A stretch of 64,000 nt of DNA from Defluviitaleaceae bacterium (GTDB lineage Bacteria > Bacillota > Clostridia > Lachnospirales > WQUN01), in assembly GCA_009781755.1 (NCBI GenBank), contig WQVD01000004.1, positions 1 through 64,000 of the forward strand, in the 5' to 3' direction. Under the pieces are notes generated by a model that saw nothing but the letters and a program-made list of their open reading frames with translations, searched no databases and was not told the origin of the DNA. Position numbers and translations under genes: made by a program. This document shows, in pieces, positions 8,158 through 16,494 of the stretch (position 1 is the first letter of the stretch; every line of letters starts with the position of its first letter).

Positions 8158-10305
8158 TCACCCGCGCATTGTCAAGGCGATGCGCTTCTTTTTTATGTCT
8201 ACGCTTACAACTTTTACTTGCACTTCGTCGCCTACTTGTACGACTTCCAGCGGATGCTTGATATAGCGGTCGGCCATTTGCGATATATGCACCAAGCCGT
8301 CTTGGTGCACGCCGATGTCTACGAACGCGCCAAAGTCAATGACGTTGCGGACGGTGCCGGTTAGGGTCATGCCTTCGGTGAGGTCTTCCATGCGCAGTAC
8401 GTCGCTGCGCAAGCGCACGGCGGGTAGGTCGGTGCGGGGGTCGCGGCCGGGTTTTTCCAATTCGCGGATGATGTCGATTAGGGTGGGCGTGCCGACTTGG
8501 AGGGTTGCGGCCATTTCTGTGAGGGGAGCATTCTTGTTTTTGATGGCTAAGTATTGCGTGGCCACAGCATAGGATTCGGGGTGGACTGATGTGTTGTCAA
8601 GGGGGTTCTTTCCGCCGGGGATGCGTAGGAAACCTGCGCATTGCTCGTAGGCCTTGGGGCCCAGTTTGGCCACTTTTTTGAGTTGGGTGCGGGATTGGAA
8701 CGCGCCATTTTCTTCGCGGTAGGTGAGGATATTTTTGGCGATGGCGGGGGTAATGCCCGCTACGTAGGACAGGACGCTGGGGGACGCGGTGTTGAGGTCT
8801 ATGCCCACGGCGTTGACACAATCTTCCACTACGCCGCCCAAAGTGTTGGATAACTTTTTCTGGTTCATGTCGTGCTGGTACTGCCCCACGCCCATGCTGC
8901 GCGGGTCGATTTTAACCAATTCGGCAAGGGGGTCTTGGAGCCGCCGCCCGATGGATATGGCCGAACGCAACGCCACATCGTACTCGGGGAATTCCTCCGC
9001 GCCCAGCGGTGATGCGGAATATACGGACGCACCCGCTTCGTTGACGATGACGTACTGCGCCGCTGCGCCACTTTCCTTCAGCATTTCCGCCACGATTAAT
9101 TCCGTCTCGCGGCTTGCCGTGCCGTTGCCGATGGCGATGACGGATGCATTGTGGCGGGTCATCAATTGCAACAGGGATTTTTTGGAGGGTGCTGTGTCCT
9201 TGGTGGTGGTGCAATAAACGACGCCCACGTCCAGCACTTTGCCCGTCGCGTCCACCACAGCCAGCTTGCACCCCGTGCGGAAGCTCGGATCAATGGCCAG
9301 CACCACACGATTGGCCACCGGGGGCTGCATCAAGAGTTGGCGCAAGTTCTCGGCGAAGACGTGCATGGCGTTTTCTTCGGCTTGTTCGGTGAGTTCGGCG
9401 CGGATTTCGCGCTCTATGGACGGGGCGATCAAACGCTTGTAGCTGTCTGCGATAGTCGCCTCCATGAAGGCGCGCGTGGCGGGGTTGGGTTTGGTGAAGC
9501 GGCGGTTCATTTCGGCCAAAAGGTTATCTTCGGTGGCTTCAATGTTGACTTTGAGCCAGCCCTCGTTTTCACCCCGGTTGATCGCCAGTACGCGATGCGG
9601 GGCAATTTTTGCTACCGGCTCGGCAAAGTCGAAGTACATTTCATAAACCATCGCTTTATCGAATGTCGCGGGTCGTATGCCTCCCGTGTTATTCGATTTA
9701 GCTTCCTTCTCCGCTTCAGCAACTTTTTTTGTGGCTACTACGGAAATGAGTCCTTCGCGGCGGGTGGTATTGCGGATGCGTGTGCGGTTGGCCGCATCGT
9801 CAGAAATCTGCTCCGCGATGATATCCGCTGCGCCCGCTAGTGCTTCTTCGGCGGTATTGACCTCTTTGTCGGGGTTGATGAACGGCACAGCGGCGGCGGT
9901 CAAGTCGCGGATTTCCTGCGCGAAGATGATTTCTGCCAGCGGAGCCAGGCCTTTTTCCATCGCCACCGTGGCGCGGGTGCGTCGCTTGGGTTTGTACGGG
10001 CGATAGATGTCTTCAACCTCGGTGAGCGTGGCCGCCGCCGCCAATGCCTTCGCCAGCGCGTCGGTCAGGTTTCCTTGCTCGGTCAGCGCAGCCGTCACCG
10101 CCGCTTTGCGGTCTTCCAAGTTGCGCAGGTATTCCAACCGTTCGCCCAGCTTACGCAGGATTTGATCGTCGGCCTCGCCCGTCGCTTCCTTGCGATACCG
10201 CGCGATGAAGGGGATGGTGTTGCCTTCGTCAATGAGCGTGATGATGTTGTCTACGTGATTTTGCGCCAGCGTAAATTCCTGCGCCAGTTGCTTGGATAAT
10301 TTCAT
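8158..10305 (-). CDS. tex: Tex-family S1 RNA-binding transcription accessory protein
   Basis: A full-length Tex protein: N-terminal helical region (FIARYRKEATGEADD), a YqgF/RuvC-like domain (LAIDPSFRTGCKLAVVD), helix-hairpin-helix repeats (LNTASPSVLSYVAGI) and a C-terminal S1 domain (GTVRNVIDFGAFVDIGVHQD). Tex binds nucleic acid and supports transcription and ribosome-associated functions. The start is set at 10305, not 10326, because GGGAGG sits five bases before that ATG and because its ATG overlaps the stop of the small upstream gene (ATGA). Confidence 0.92.
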   Translation of the reverse strand: MKLSKQLAQEFTLAQNHVDNIITLIDEGNTIPFIARYRKEATGEADDQILRKLGERLEYLRNLEDRKAAVTAALTEQGNLTDALAKALAAAATLTEVEDIYRPYKPKRRTRATVAMEKGLAPLAEIIFAQEIRDLTAAAVPFINPDKEVNTAEEALAGAADIIAEQISDDAANRTRIRNTTRREGLISVVATKKVAEAEKEAKSNNTGGIRPATFDKAMVYEMYFDFAEPVAKIAPHRVLAINRGENEGWLKVNIEATEDNLLAEMNRRFTKPNPATRAFMEATIADSYKRLIAPSIEREIRAELTEQAEENAMHVFAENLRQLLMQPPVANRVVLAIDPSFRTGCKLAVVDATGKVLDVGVVYCTTTKDTAPSKKSLLQLMTRHNASVIAIGNGTASRETELIVAEMLKESGAAAQYVIVNEAGASVYSASPLGAEEFPEYDVALRSAISIGRRLQDPLAELVKIDPRSMGVGQYQHDMNQKKLSNTLGGVVEDCVNAVGIDLNTASPSVLSYVAGITPAIAKNILTYREENGAFQSRTQLKKVAKLGPKAYEQCAGFLRIPGGKNPLDNTSVHPESYAVATQYLAIKNKNAPLTEMAATLQVGTPTLIDIIRELEKPGRDPRTDLPAVRLRSDVLRMEDLTEGMTLTGTVRNVIDFGAFVDIGVHQDGLVHISQMADRYIKHPLEVVQVGDEVQVKVVSVDIKKKRIALTMRG

Positions 10306-10535
10306 ATTTGCCTCCCGATTTGCCATTCATGTAATAATTTCATTAAGATCGCAGACTTTGCGCCCGACTTGTCTATTTTGTCCGCCACGCGGAAAAGCAT
10401 GGATATTATTGCATCGGCGGTGTCATCGCCCGTACAAACCCGCGCGAGCGCATATGTTGATGGACATATAAAAGAAATCGCTTCCGCATCGCCGAAGCGA
10501 TGGACGTTCGTACCCTTTGCTTCGTCACGCGCCAT
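10302..10535 (-). CDS. Small protein of unknown function, coupled to tex; possible 3' part of a frameshifted gene
   Basis: A 77-residue frame that starts inside the end of the preceding nucleotidyltransferase-like gene (11-base overlap, different frame) and ends by ATGA overlap on the tex start. I do not recognise it. Two readings are possible: a separate translationally coupled gene, or the second half of the upstream gene displaced by a one-base frameshift. The absence of a Shine-Dalgarno of its own slightly favours the latter. Confidence 0.4.
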   Translation of the reverse strand: MARDEAKGTNVHRFGDAEAISFICPSTYALARVCTGDDTADAIISMLFRVADKIDKSGAKSAILMKLLHEWQIGRQI

Positions 10536-10803
10536 TGTCTAAGCATAAACGCAACGTGTATGCACGTGTGTTTTGGATGAATTCATAACCAAAAACAGGC
10601 GCAAATGCATGCGCAACCGCATGCAAAAACGCCTGGAGATTCATAGGTGTATCATCATTGATTTTGATTTTAATATCTACATCGCTGTAGATATCCAACG
10701 TTGATGGATGATTAACAGAACCACCTGCCTTCACTTCTTCAACGTTGAATAAATGCATAATTAAATCGGTCATTTTTGCCGCTGCGTCCGTTTGCCACAA
10801 CAT
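10525..10803 (-). CDS. Nucleotidyltransferase-like small protein, possibly truncated
   Basis: A 92-residue protein with a GGSVNHPSTLDIYSDVDIKI motif, resembling the GS...D-x-D metal site of MNT/aminoglycoside-type nucleotidyltransferases (Asp-Val-Asp). A strong GGAGG lies seven bases ahead of the ATG. Members of this superfamily are usually longer, and the frame ends just after a beta strand (TLRLCLDN), so this is either a minimal MNT protein or the front half of a gene broken by a frameshift into the following frame. Confidence 0.45.
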   Translation of the reverse strand: MLWQTDAAAKMTDLIMHLFNVEEVKAGGSVNHPSTLDIYSDVDIKIKINDDTPMNLQAFLHAVAHAFAPVFGYEFIQNTRAYTLRLCLDNGA

Positions 10804-10879
10804 TGCTACGCCTCCGATTTTGGTGATTAAACCATCATATCATGTTTTCGTTCGGACGCGTGCATGAATATTGGCTCTA

Positions 10880-11635
10880 TCAATCGCAATAAATATTAAT
10901 GGCATCATGGAAAAACGCCGCACAACCGGGTGCCAATTTTTCATAATTTGCCTTAAATCGCTCATCTGCTACATACATTTCTGCCAGCCCTTTGTGGTAC
11001 TCCTTGTTATATTTGGGATAAAACACCAAAAGCCACTGCCTGTGTAAATCGCAGGCTTGTTGTGCCAATTCGCTCGCAGGATCATCGGCCATGAAAGCGG
11101 CTTTTAACTTTTCTTCATAAGCAATGCGCAGCCGTTCCCCTTCATTATATTGCGCTTGTGTCAATCCTTTAAAATTTGCGTTTGACGCATCGGCAACGGC
11201 ATCTCCGTACTTGCTGCGGATTTCGTTACCGTACTTTTGTTCATTTTCATCTACGAGGGTTTGCTTGAAGCCCTCAAACTTTTCGTTGTTTGACATGGTA
11301 ATGTCTCCTTTCATCGCGGATATGGACTTTGTGATGTTATCAATCAAGATATCTATCCGCTCGCGCTTTTCGCTTAGTTGTGCTAAGTGACGGTGAAATG
11401 CCTGTTCCCGGTCAAAATCAGTCGCAAGCAATATGCATTTTATTCCATCCAAAGAAAAATCTAACTCACGATAAAATAAAATTTGTTGCAATGTATCCAG
11501 CTCCCGTTGGCCGTACAACCGATAGCCGGACGCGGCAACTCGCATGGGCTTGAGCAACCCAATTTCATCATAATACCGTAGGGTACGCGCGCTTACCCCC
11601 GATATTTTTGAAATCATGTTAACCGTATATTCCAT
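10880..11635 (-). CDS. MerR-family regulator with TipAS antibiotic-recognition domain
   Basis: Residues 1-70 are a MerR winged HTH (ISKISGVSARTLRYYDEIGL, then SGYRLYGQRELDTLQQI), followed by a dimerisation coiled coil to about residue 110. Residues 115-250 match the TipAS type of C-terminal domain, an all-helical pocket that in TipA and Mta binds thiopeptides or other drugs. It probably activates its own promoter on ligand binding; the promoter at 11658-11688 has the MerR-type 19-bp spacer. The Shine-Dalgarno GAGGTG precedes the ATG by eight bases. No efflux pump is adjacent, so the target may be autoregulation or lie elsewhere. Confidence 0.85.
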   Translation of the reverse strand: MEYTVNMISKISGVSARTLRYYDEIGLLKPMRVAASGYRLYGQRELDTLQQILFYRELDFSLDGIKCILLATDFDREQAFHRHLAQLSEKRERIDILIDNITKSISAMKGDITMSNNEKFEGFKQTLVDENEQKYGNEIRSKYGDAVADASNANFKGLTQAQYNEGERLRIAYEEKLKAAFMADDPASELAQQACDLHRQWLLVFYPKYNKEYHKGLAEMYVADERFKANYEKLAPGCAAFFHDAINIYCD

Positions 11636-11657
11636 GCGTCCATCACCTCACAACCGG

Positions 11658-11688
11658 AGTATAAACTATCACGCAACGTCAAAGTCAA
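11658..11688 (-). promoter_or_regulatory. MerR-type promoter/operator
   Basis: On the minus strand TTGACT and TATACT are separated by exactly 19 bp, the long spacer characteristic of MerR-activated promoters. The spacer region carries an imperfect dyad (ACTTTGACG, TTG, CGTGATAGT; seven of nine pairs). It lies 23 bases upstream of the MerR gene, so autoregulation is likely. Confidence 0.7.
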
Positions 11689-11696
11689 TAACCAAC

Positions 11697-11761
11697 AGGG
11701 CACTTTTACGATAAAGTTGATGCATCAAATGCATATATCTACTTTATCGCAAAAATGCCCT
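11697..11761 (-). terminator. Long terminator-like hairpin
   Basis: Arms of 21 bases (AGGGCACTTTTACGATAAAGT with two mismatches to its partner) enclose a 23-base loop that is itself partly palindromic (TGATGCATCA). It lies between the end of the GNAT fusion gene and the MerR promoter. It may insulate the two; the T-tract is inside the stem, so it is not a textbook terminator. Confidence 0.5.
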
Positions 11762-11792
11762 ATATAGGTTAAAGCGCATTGTTAATTGCAAA

Positions 11793-12614
11793 TTAATTAT
11801 TACCGTTAAATTCCTCAGCCAGCAGCCCGTACAAATTCTCGTTCCAAAACTGCCCCTTGTGGAACACTTGCTGCCGCCGCGTGCCTTCCAATTTAAAACC
11901 CAGTTTCACAAACACGGGTTGGAAAACCGTGTCATTTTCGATGAAGCCGGTGTGGCAGTTGTTCAAGCGCAATTCGTTAAACGCATAATGCAACATGAGT
12001 TGCGCCCCGGCGATAGCGTAGCGTTCTTCATCCGCGCCCACAAACATGCCGAATGTGCCGTTGCGCCGATTGATGCCATGCAAGTTGCCGCCACCCACAT
12101 ACTTGCCATCGTGCGTCTCGAAGGCGAAAAGCAGGCGGTCGTCGCTGTTGCGGTGCGCGTTTACATAATTTTCCCATTCTTCCTTGCGGTTCGTTTCATC
12201 CTGCGGCATTTCCTGTGCATAATCGGTAAAGAACCGCTCGTCGCTGTCGTAATTGGGCATGTGATGCTGCCAGTCCTCGGGTTTTGATCGGCGCACGCGC
12301 ACCACGTCGTTTTGCCAAAAATAATTGTCGTAATTAATGTCACTCATCGTCTTTGCTCCTTTTTTATATACAATTTTTTTCACCGCATCGGGCGAGAGGA
12401 AATATTCGCCGCCAATCGTTTCCAAACCGGCCCCGCTTGAAAATTGCTTGCGAATGTCTGCATCACGCCGCGCATAAAAAGACTGCGCCCCTGTACCCGC
12501 ACCCCACGCCGCGCGCTTGGCTTTGGGAATATAACAATATTCGCCCTGCGCGTATTTTTGCACCTCTGCCAAAAGCTGCGGCGGCAACATCTCTGCCGCG
12601 TTGCGGTATTTCAT
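11793..12614 (-). CDS. CD3324-like DNA-binding domain fused to a GNAT acetyltransferase
   Basis: Residues 1-89 resemble the small clostridial CD3324-type HTH proteins (MKYRNAAEMLPPQLLAEVQK, YIPKAKR). Residues 90-273 are a RimJ/RimL-like GNAT N-acetyltransferase (VRVRRSKPEDW at the start, LRLNNCHTGFIENDTVFQ and FVKLGFKLEGTRR near the end). The two are in one uninterrupted frame, but an AAGGAG and an ATG at 12347 stand exactly at the GNAT boundary, so the acetyltransferase can probably also be made alone. Either a recent fusion by stop-codon loss or a deliberate two-product gene would explain this. Confidence 0.75.
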   Translation of the reverse strand: MKYRNAAEMLPPQLLAEVQKYAQGEYCYIPKAKRAAWGAGTGAQSFYARRDADIRKQFSSGAGLETIGGEYFLSPDAVKKIVYKKGAKTMSDINYDNYFWQNDVVRVRRSKPEDWQHHMPNYDSDERFFTDYAQEMPQDETNRKEEWENYVNAHRNSDDRLLFAFETHDGKYVGGGNLHGINRRNGTFGMFVGADEERYAIAGAQLMLHYAFNELRLNNCHTGFIENDTVFQPVFVKLGFKLEGTRRQQVFHKGQFWNENLYGLLAEEFNGNN

Positions 12615-12733
12615 AAGCGGCTGTCCTTTCTGTCTGCGGTGATGGTGGAATCATAAAGTGCGGTTGATTCGGATTCAAGGGAAAGAATTTTATAGAAAAT
12701 GCCGCTTCGCGTTCGCGCATGCTTTGATATAAT

Positions 12734-13927
12734 ATGAAGCAACCCAAAACGGAGGCGATACATACGAACATCAGCTACCACGAGGATGCGCAATTATTGG
12801 TCAAATGGGTAGAAGCGATGCACCCTATTTTCCATTTGAACGAACAGCCTCCATGTTACGCACCACGGCGCAATGATTATTTGGAAGCAACCATCGCCCC
12901 CATGGCTCGATGGTCTTTTTTGGCAGCATCCATGAAATACCTTGCGGCGCTGCACGATGGACACATGGGTAGCGGGTTGATTGACCATGCCTCAAAATAC
13001 CTTGCGATTGATGTGATTTATTCAAACGGCAAACTCTATACCGCGAAGGATGGAGTCGCACAGGACGAAATCACCGCCATCTGCGATGCCCCGACGCAAA
13101 ATATATTTAAAGCCATAGACGAATTAACCTATGCCGAAAACGAATTCGCGCGGATTCGTTTGTACGAACGCATGTGTCGGTTGCCGCAATTTTTAATGTA
13201 TGCGGGATGTGTGCCTATGGATAATCCCATAATAACGCTAGGCAACCGCAAGCAAGAAATCCCGCTTGCGCCCCGCAACCAACACGCAATAAATGCGGAT
13301 TATATTATCAAATGCAAGCAGGATGATGATGTATTTATTATTGACCTAAGGTCGTTTGCTTATCACTCAAGCGTTAGTGACGCATGCGCACAAATAAAAA
13401 AAGCCATATCGGATGGCACTTTAAAGTTTATTATTGATTTGCGTGGCAACGGCGGCGGCAACTCCGGCGTGGGGGAGGATTTGCTGAATGCTATGGGCAT
13501 GGTGCCGCCTCTTTACGGCATGCATTTAATTGTGTCCGATTATGTGGTTGGTCGGACGAACGGTGCAGTGCCAGAAAACTTAATCAATTATTTCGCCCCC
13601 GACACCACATGTGCCATTGCAAACGAGAACATAAAACTTGCCGTGCTTACAGACACCGATACTTTCAGCTCAGCCAGAATGTTTGGCGTGTGGGTGCAAG
13701 ACGGGAATTTTGGAACGGTCATAGGCTCGCCCAGTTGCAATGCCCCCAACGCTTACGGCGATATGACGCCGTTCATGCTACCGCTAAGCGGGCAATACGT
13801 GCAAATTTCACGCAAAAAATTTTACCGGCCGGATGTGAATGCAGACCCCAACGTATTGTGGCCGGATATCATGGTCAATCCCGGGGAGGATGCGATGACG
13901 CGTGCGTTGGAATTTATGAAAGATTAA
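12734..13927 (+). CDS. S41-family serine peptidase, no signal peptide
   Basis: The core carries the S41 features FIIDLRGNGGGNSG and TDTFSSARMFGVW, the latter holding the likely catalytic serine. An N-terminal helical region contains the LAALHDGHMG motif of this group. There is no PDZ domain and no signal peptide, so a cytoplasmic peptidase is inferred. The start is uncertain: TATAAT ends one base before the ATG at 12734, and the only good Shine-Dalgarno (GGAGG at 12751-12755) lies downstream of it, so translation may really begin at a non-ATG codon near 12758-12764. A second relative is at 35798. Confidence 0.75.
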   Translation: MKQPKTEAIHTNISYHEDAQLLVKWVEAMHPIFHLNEQPPCYAPRRNDYLEATIAPMARWSFLAASMKYLAALHDGHMGSGLIDHASKYLAIDVIYSNGKLYTAKDGVAQDEITAICDAPTQNIFKAIDELTYAENEFARIRLYERMCRLPQFLMYAGCVPMDNPIITLGNRKQEIPLAPRNQHAINADYIIKCKQDDDVFIIDLRSFAYHSSVSDACAQIKKAISDGTLKFIIDLRGNGGGNSGVGEDLLNAMGMVPPLYGMHLIVSDYVVGRTNGAVPENLINYFAPDTTCAIANENIKLAVLTDTDTFSSARMFGVWVQDGNFGTVIGSPSCNAPNAYGDMTPFMLPLSGQYVQISRKKFYRPDVNADPNVLWPDIMVNPGEDAMTRALEFMKD

Positions 13928-13969
13928 TTTTTAGCATTGAATTATGAGCAATGGATTTATTCTATTGGC

Positions 13970-13998
13970 TTTACATAGTATATACCATGCCCTATAGT
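13970..13998 (+). promoter_or_regulatory. Promoter of the RelB-MazF operon
   Basis: TTTACA and TATAGT are separated by 17 bases, 32 bases upstream of the antitoxin ATG. The segments TAGTATATAC and TAGTACATATAC at 13976 and 13995 look like a direct repeat and could be the antitoxin operator. Confidence 0.6.
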
Positions 13999-14029
13999 AC
14001 ATATACAGAAAAACATTGGAGGTTTTATT

Positions 14030-14308
14030 ATGGCACAAGCAACTGCAAGACAATCAACGTCAATCAATGTAAGAGTAGACGAAGAAGTCAAAAGGGATTT
14101 AGATTTTTTACTTGATAAGTTGGGATTAAATGTTTCCGTAGTGGTTAATATGCTTTTTCGGCAAATGATCATGGACGAAGCCCTGCCATTCCAACCAAAA
14201 TATAAACGCAAGCGGCTAACAACAGAAGAACGCTTAAAAAATTATACCGGCGATTATAAAACCGAAGAATGGGACACGGGCGAACCCGTAGGCAGTGAGG
14301 TATTTTAA
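14030..14308 (+). CDS. RelB/DinJ-family antitoxin
   Basis: A 92-residue protein with a ribbon-helix-helix N terminus (TSINVRVDEEVKRDLDFLLD, then VSVVVNMLFRQMI) and a polar C-terminal tail that would wrap the toxin. RHH antitoxins bind their own promoter. The Shine-Dalgarno is TTGGAGG. The stop overlaps the next ATG by one base (TAATG), the usual coupling of an antitoxin-toxin pair. What is unusual is the partner, a MazF-type toxin instead of RelE/YafQ. Confidence 0.85.
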   Translation: MAQATARQSTSINVRVDEEVKRDLDFLLDKLGLNVSVVVNMLFRQMIMDEALPFQPKYKRKRLTTEERLKNYTGDYKTEEWDTGEPVGSEVF

Positions 14309-14652
14309 TGGCTTACATTCCGAAACAAGGCGATATAATAAAAATGGATTTTAACCCAACCAAAGGGCATGAACAGCAAGGGTGCAGACCCGCCCTGGTG
14401 GTTAGCAATGCCGGTTACAATAAATTTGCGCGTGGTGTGGCGATTGTATGCCCTATTACAAACACAGACAAGGGCTTTCCGTTGCAACCGAAACTTGACG
14501 ACAGAACAATAACTTCAGGCGTGGTAATGACCGACCAAGTCAAAGCCCTTGACTTAATGAAGAGAAGCCCTGAATTTGTTGAAGTAATTCCGACAGATAT
14601 CCTGGCCGAAGTTTGTGATATCGTCAGCGGTTATACGGAAATGGATATTTAA
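14308..14652 (+). CDS. MazF/PemK-type mRNA interferase toxin
   Basis: A 114-residue PemK/MazF fold: GDIIKMDFNPTKGHEQQGCR with the RPALVVSN strand, an AIVCPITNT strand, and VVMTDQVKALDL. These toxins are ribosome-independent endoribonucleases. The length and motifs look intact. It is co-expressed with and presumably neutralised by the RHH antitoxin just upstream. Confidence 0.88.
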   Translation: MAYIPKQGDIIKMDFNPTKGHEQQGCRPALVVSNAGYNKFARGVAIVCPITNTDKGFPLQPKLDDRTITSGVVMTDQVKALDLMKRSPEFVEVIPTDILAEVCDIVSGYTEMDI

Positions 14653-14686
14653 CCAGGAGCGAAGAATATATGTAGGCGATTATTGA

Positions 14687-14869
14687 TTGATTTTGATTTC
14701 TTTGCATTACAGTTCCGAAGATGTCGCCGAAATCATGAACGGCAAGCTAAAATTTAATTTCGACTTGTTCAAGCATGACCCGGATGAACTTGCTGCATTT
14801 GAAAGATACCGAAAAAGCATGCTTAAACGATTGCAGGAAAGCCTATGTAAAACGGGGCTATGTTGTTAA
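14687..14869 (+). pseudogene. Short frame of doubtful coding value, perhaps a gene remnant
   Basis: A 60-codon TTG-initiated frame reading SSEDVAEIMNGKLKFNFDLF and ending inside the terminator hairpin. A GGAG at 14655 is followed by an ATG that is immediately stopped (ATG TAG), which suggests a degraded start. I cannot assign it to a family. It may be the tail of a gene lost when the toxin pair arrived. Confidence 0.25.
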
Positions 14870-14889
14870 AAACAACATAGCCCCGTTTT
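14849..14889. terminator. Bidirectional terminator
   Basis: A perfect 19-bp stem (AAAACGGGGCTATGTTGTT) with a three-base loop and A/T tracts on both sides. It separates the toxin-antitoxin operon from the convergent gamma-glutamyltransferase gene. Confidence 0.9.
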
Positions 14890-14912
14890 ATTGCATCAAT
14901 TAAAGCAAACCA

Positions 14913-16478
14913 TCAGTAAGCCGCCACGCACCCATCCGTGCGGTTCTCCGTGCCGCCGCGCAGCACGCCGTTTTCATCACGCAGGATGATTTGCCCGCGG
15001 CCGAAGCTGCCTACGTCTTCTGCGCGTTCGATTTCGTGGCCTTTTTGCGCCAGTGTGTTTGCTTCTTCGGCATCAAAATGCGGCTCTACCAAGAAATGCT
15101 TTCCCTTTGTCCACTGCCAACGCGGCTCGTCCAAGGCTTCTTGCGGGTTCATGCCGTGGTCCAGCATGTTGGACAGGACTTGCATGTGGCCTTGCGGTTG
15201 CATGTAACCACCCATCACGCCGAAGGGACCCACGGCTTGTCCGTTTTTGGTGAGGAAGCCGGGGATGATGGTGTGGTAGGTGCGCTTGCCGCCTGCCAGC
15301 GCGTTGACGTGCGTGGGGTCGAGCGAGAAGTCCGAGCCGCGGTTTTGCAGGGCGATGCCCGTGCCCGGCACGACCATGCCGGAGCCGAAGCCGAGGTAGT
15401 TGCTTTGGATGAAGCTGACCATGTTGCCTGCGCCATCGGCAGTGGCGAGGTAGACGGTACCGCCCTTGGGTAGGGGGATGGGTGCGGGGTCGCAGGCGAT
15501 GGGGGTGATGCTGTCGCGCATTTTGGCCAAATAGGCGGGGTCGAGGAGTTGCGCGGGGGTTTCGCGCAGATGTTGGGGGTCGGTTACGCTAGCCATACCG
15601 CGCACAAAGGCCAGTTTTAGGGCTTCCATTTGGTTGTGGCGGGTGGGTTCCATGCCGTCCAGTATGCCTAATGCCATGAGTGCCACGATGCCTTGGCCAT
15701 TGGGTGGCATCTCCCACACGTCGTAACCGCGATATTTGACCGACAACGGCGCATCCCATAATGGCGCATACGCCGCCAAATCGTCGGCGGTTAGGAATCC
15801 GTCGTGCGCGGCGGAAAAAGCGGCGATTTCTTGTGCTAGCCGCCCGTGGTAGAAGCTTTCGCCCATGGTGGCACCGATTTCTTCCAGCGTGTTGGCATGG
15901 CCGGGGGATGACCACACCTCCCCTGCATCGGGTGCGCGGCCGTTGGGCGCGAAGGTTTCGAACCACGGTGCAAAGGCCGCGTCGTTTTTAAATTTGCCAA
16001 ACACGCGCACCGCATTGCCCCAAAACTTCGCCAGCGTAGGCGACAGGGGGTAGCCGTTGCGCGCGTATTCCACCGCCGGAGCTAGGCATTCTGCCAATGT
16101 CAACTTGCCGAAGCGTTTGTTCAACGCTACCCAGCCACCCACAGCACCGGGTACGGTTACGGGGGTTAAGCCGTATACGGGCATTTTTTCGTGCCCACGT
16201 GCGCGTACCGCTTCAATAGATATGCCTGCCGGTGCCGCACCGGATGCGTTGACGCCGTGCATCTGCCCGTCCAGCCACACGATGGCGAAGGCGTCGCTGC
16301 CCAAGCCGTTGGATGTGGGTTCTACCACGGTTAGGCATGCCGCCGTGGCAATGGCTGCGTCCACCGCATTACCGCCGCGCTGCAAAATCGTCAATCCTGC
16401 TTGTGCCGCCAGCGGTTGGCCGGTAGCTACCATGCCGTTTTTTGCGTACTGCACATTTCGTTTCAATGGGTTAGTCAT
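14913..16478 (-). CDS. ggt: Gamma-glutamyltransferase family protein
   Basis: A 521-residue Ntn-hydrolase precursor. The large-subunit start has the usual MVATGQPLAAQAGLTILQRG and GGNAVDAAIATAACLTVVEP. The predicted self-cleavage point is before a threonine in GGTVYLATADGAGNMVSFIQ, and GGYMQPQGHMQVLSNMLD is in the small subunit. Such enzymes cleave gamma-glutamyl compounds such as glutathione, or act as cephalosporin-acylase relatives. No signal peptide is present, so it may work inside the cell. The ATG at 16478 is chosen over GTG at 16487 because GGGAGGT lies eight bases ahead. Confidence 0.88.
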   Translation of the reverse strand: MTNPLKRNVQYAKNGMVATGQPLAAQAGLTILQRGGNAVDAAIATAACLTVVEPTSNGLGSDAFAIVWLDGQMHGVNASGAAPAGISIEAVRARGHEKMPVYGLTPVTVPGAVGGWVALNKRFGKLTLAECLAPAVEYARNGYPLSPTLAKFWGNAVRVFGKFKNDAAFAPWFETFAPNGRAPDAGEVWSSPGHANTLEEIGATMGESFYHGRLAQEIAAFSAAHDGFLTADDLAAYAPLWDAPLSVKYRGYDVWEMPPNGQGIVALMALGILDGMEPTRHNQMEALKLAFVRGMASVTDPQHLRETPAQLLDPAYLAKMRDSITPIACDPAPIPLPKGGTVYLATADGAGNMVSFIQSNYLGFGSGMVVPGTGIALQNRGSDFSLDPTHVNALAGGKRTYHTIIPGFLTKNGQAVGPFGVMGGYMQPQGHMQVLSNMLDHGMNPQEALDEPRWQWTKGKHFLVEPHFDAEEANTLAQKGHEIERAEDVGSFGRGQIILRDENGVLRGGTENRTDGCVAAY

Positions 16479-16494
16479 ACTAACCACCTCCCGT

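Noticed and set aside
9151-9840. 229-codon open frame on the plus strand opposite tex
   Set aside because: It lies wholly antisense to a strongly conserved gene, lacks a ribosome site and has Gly/His/Arg-rich shadow composition.
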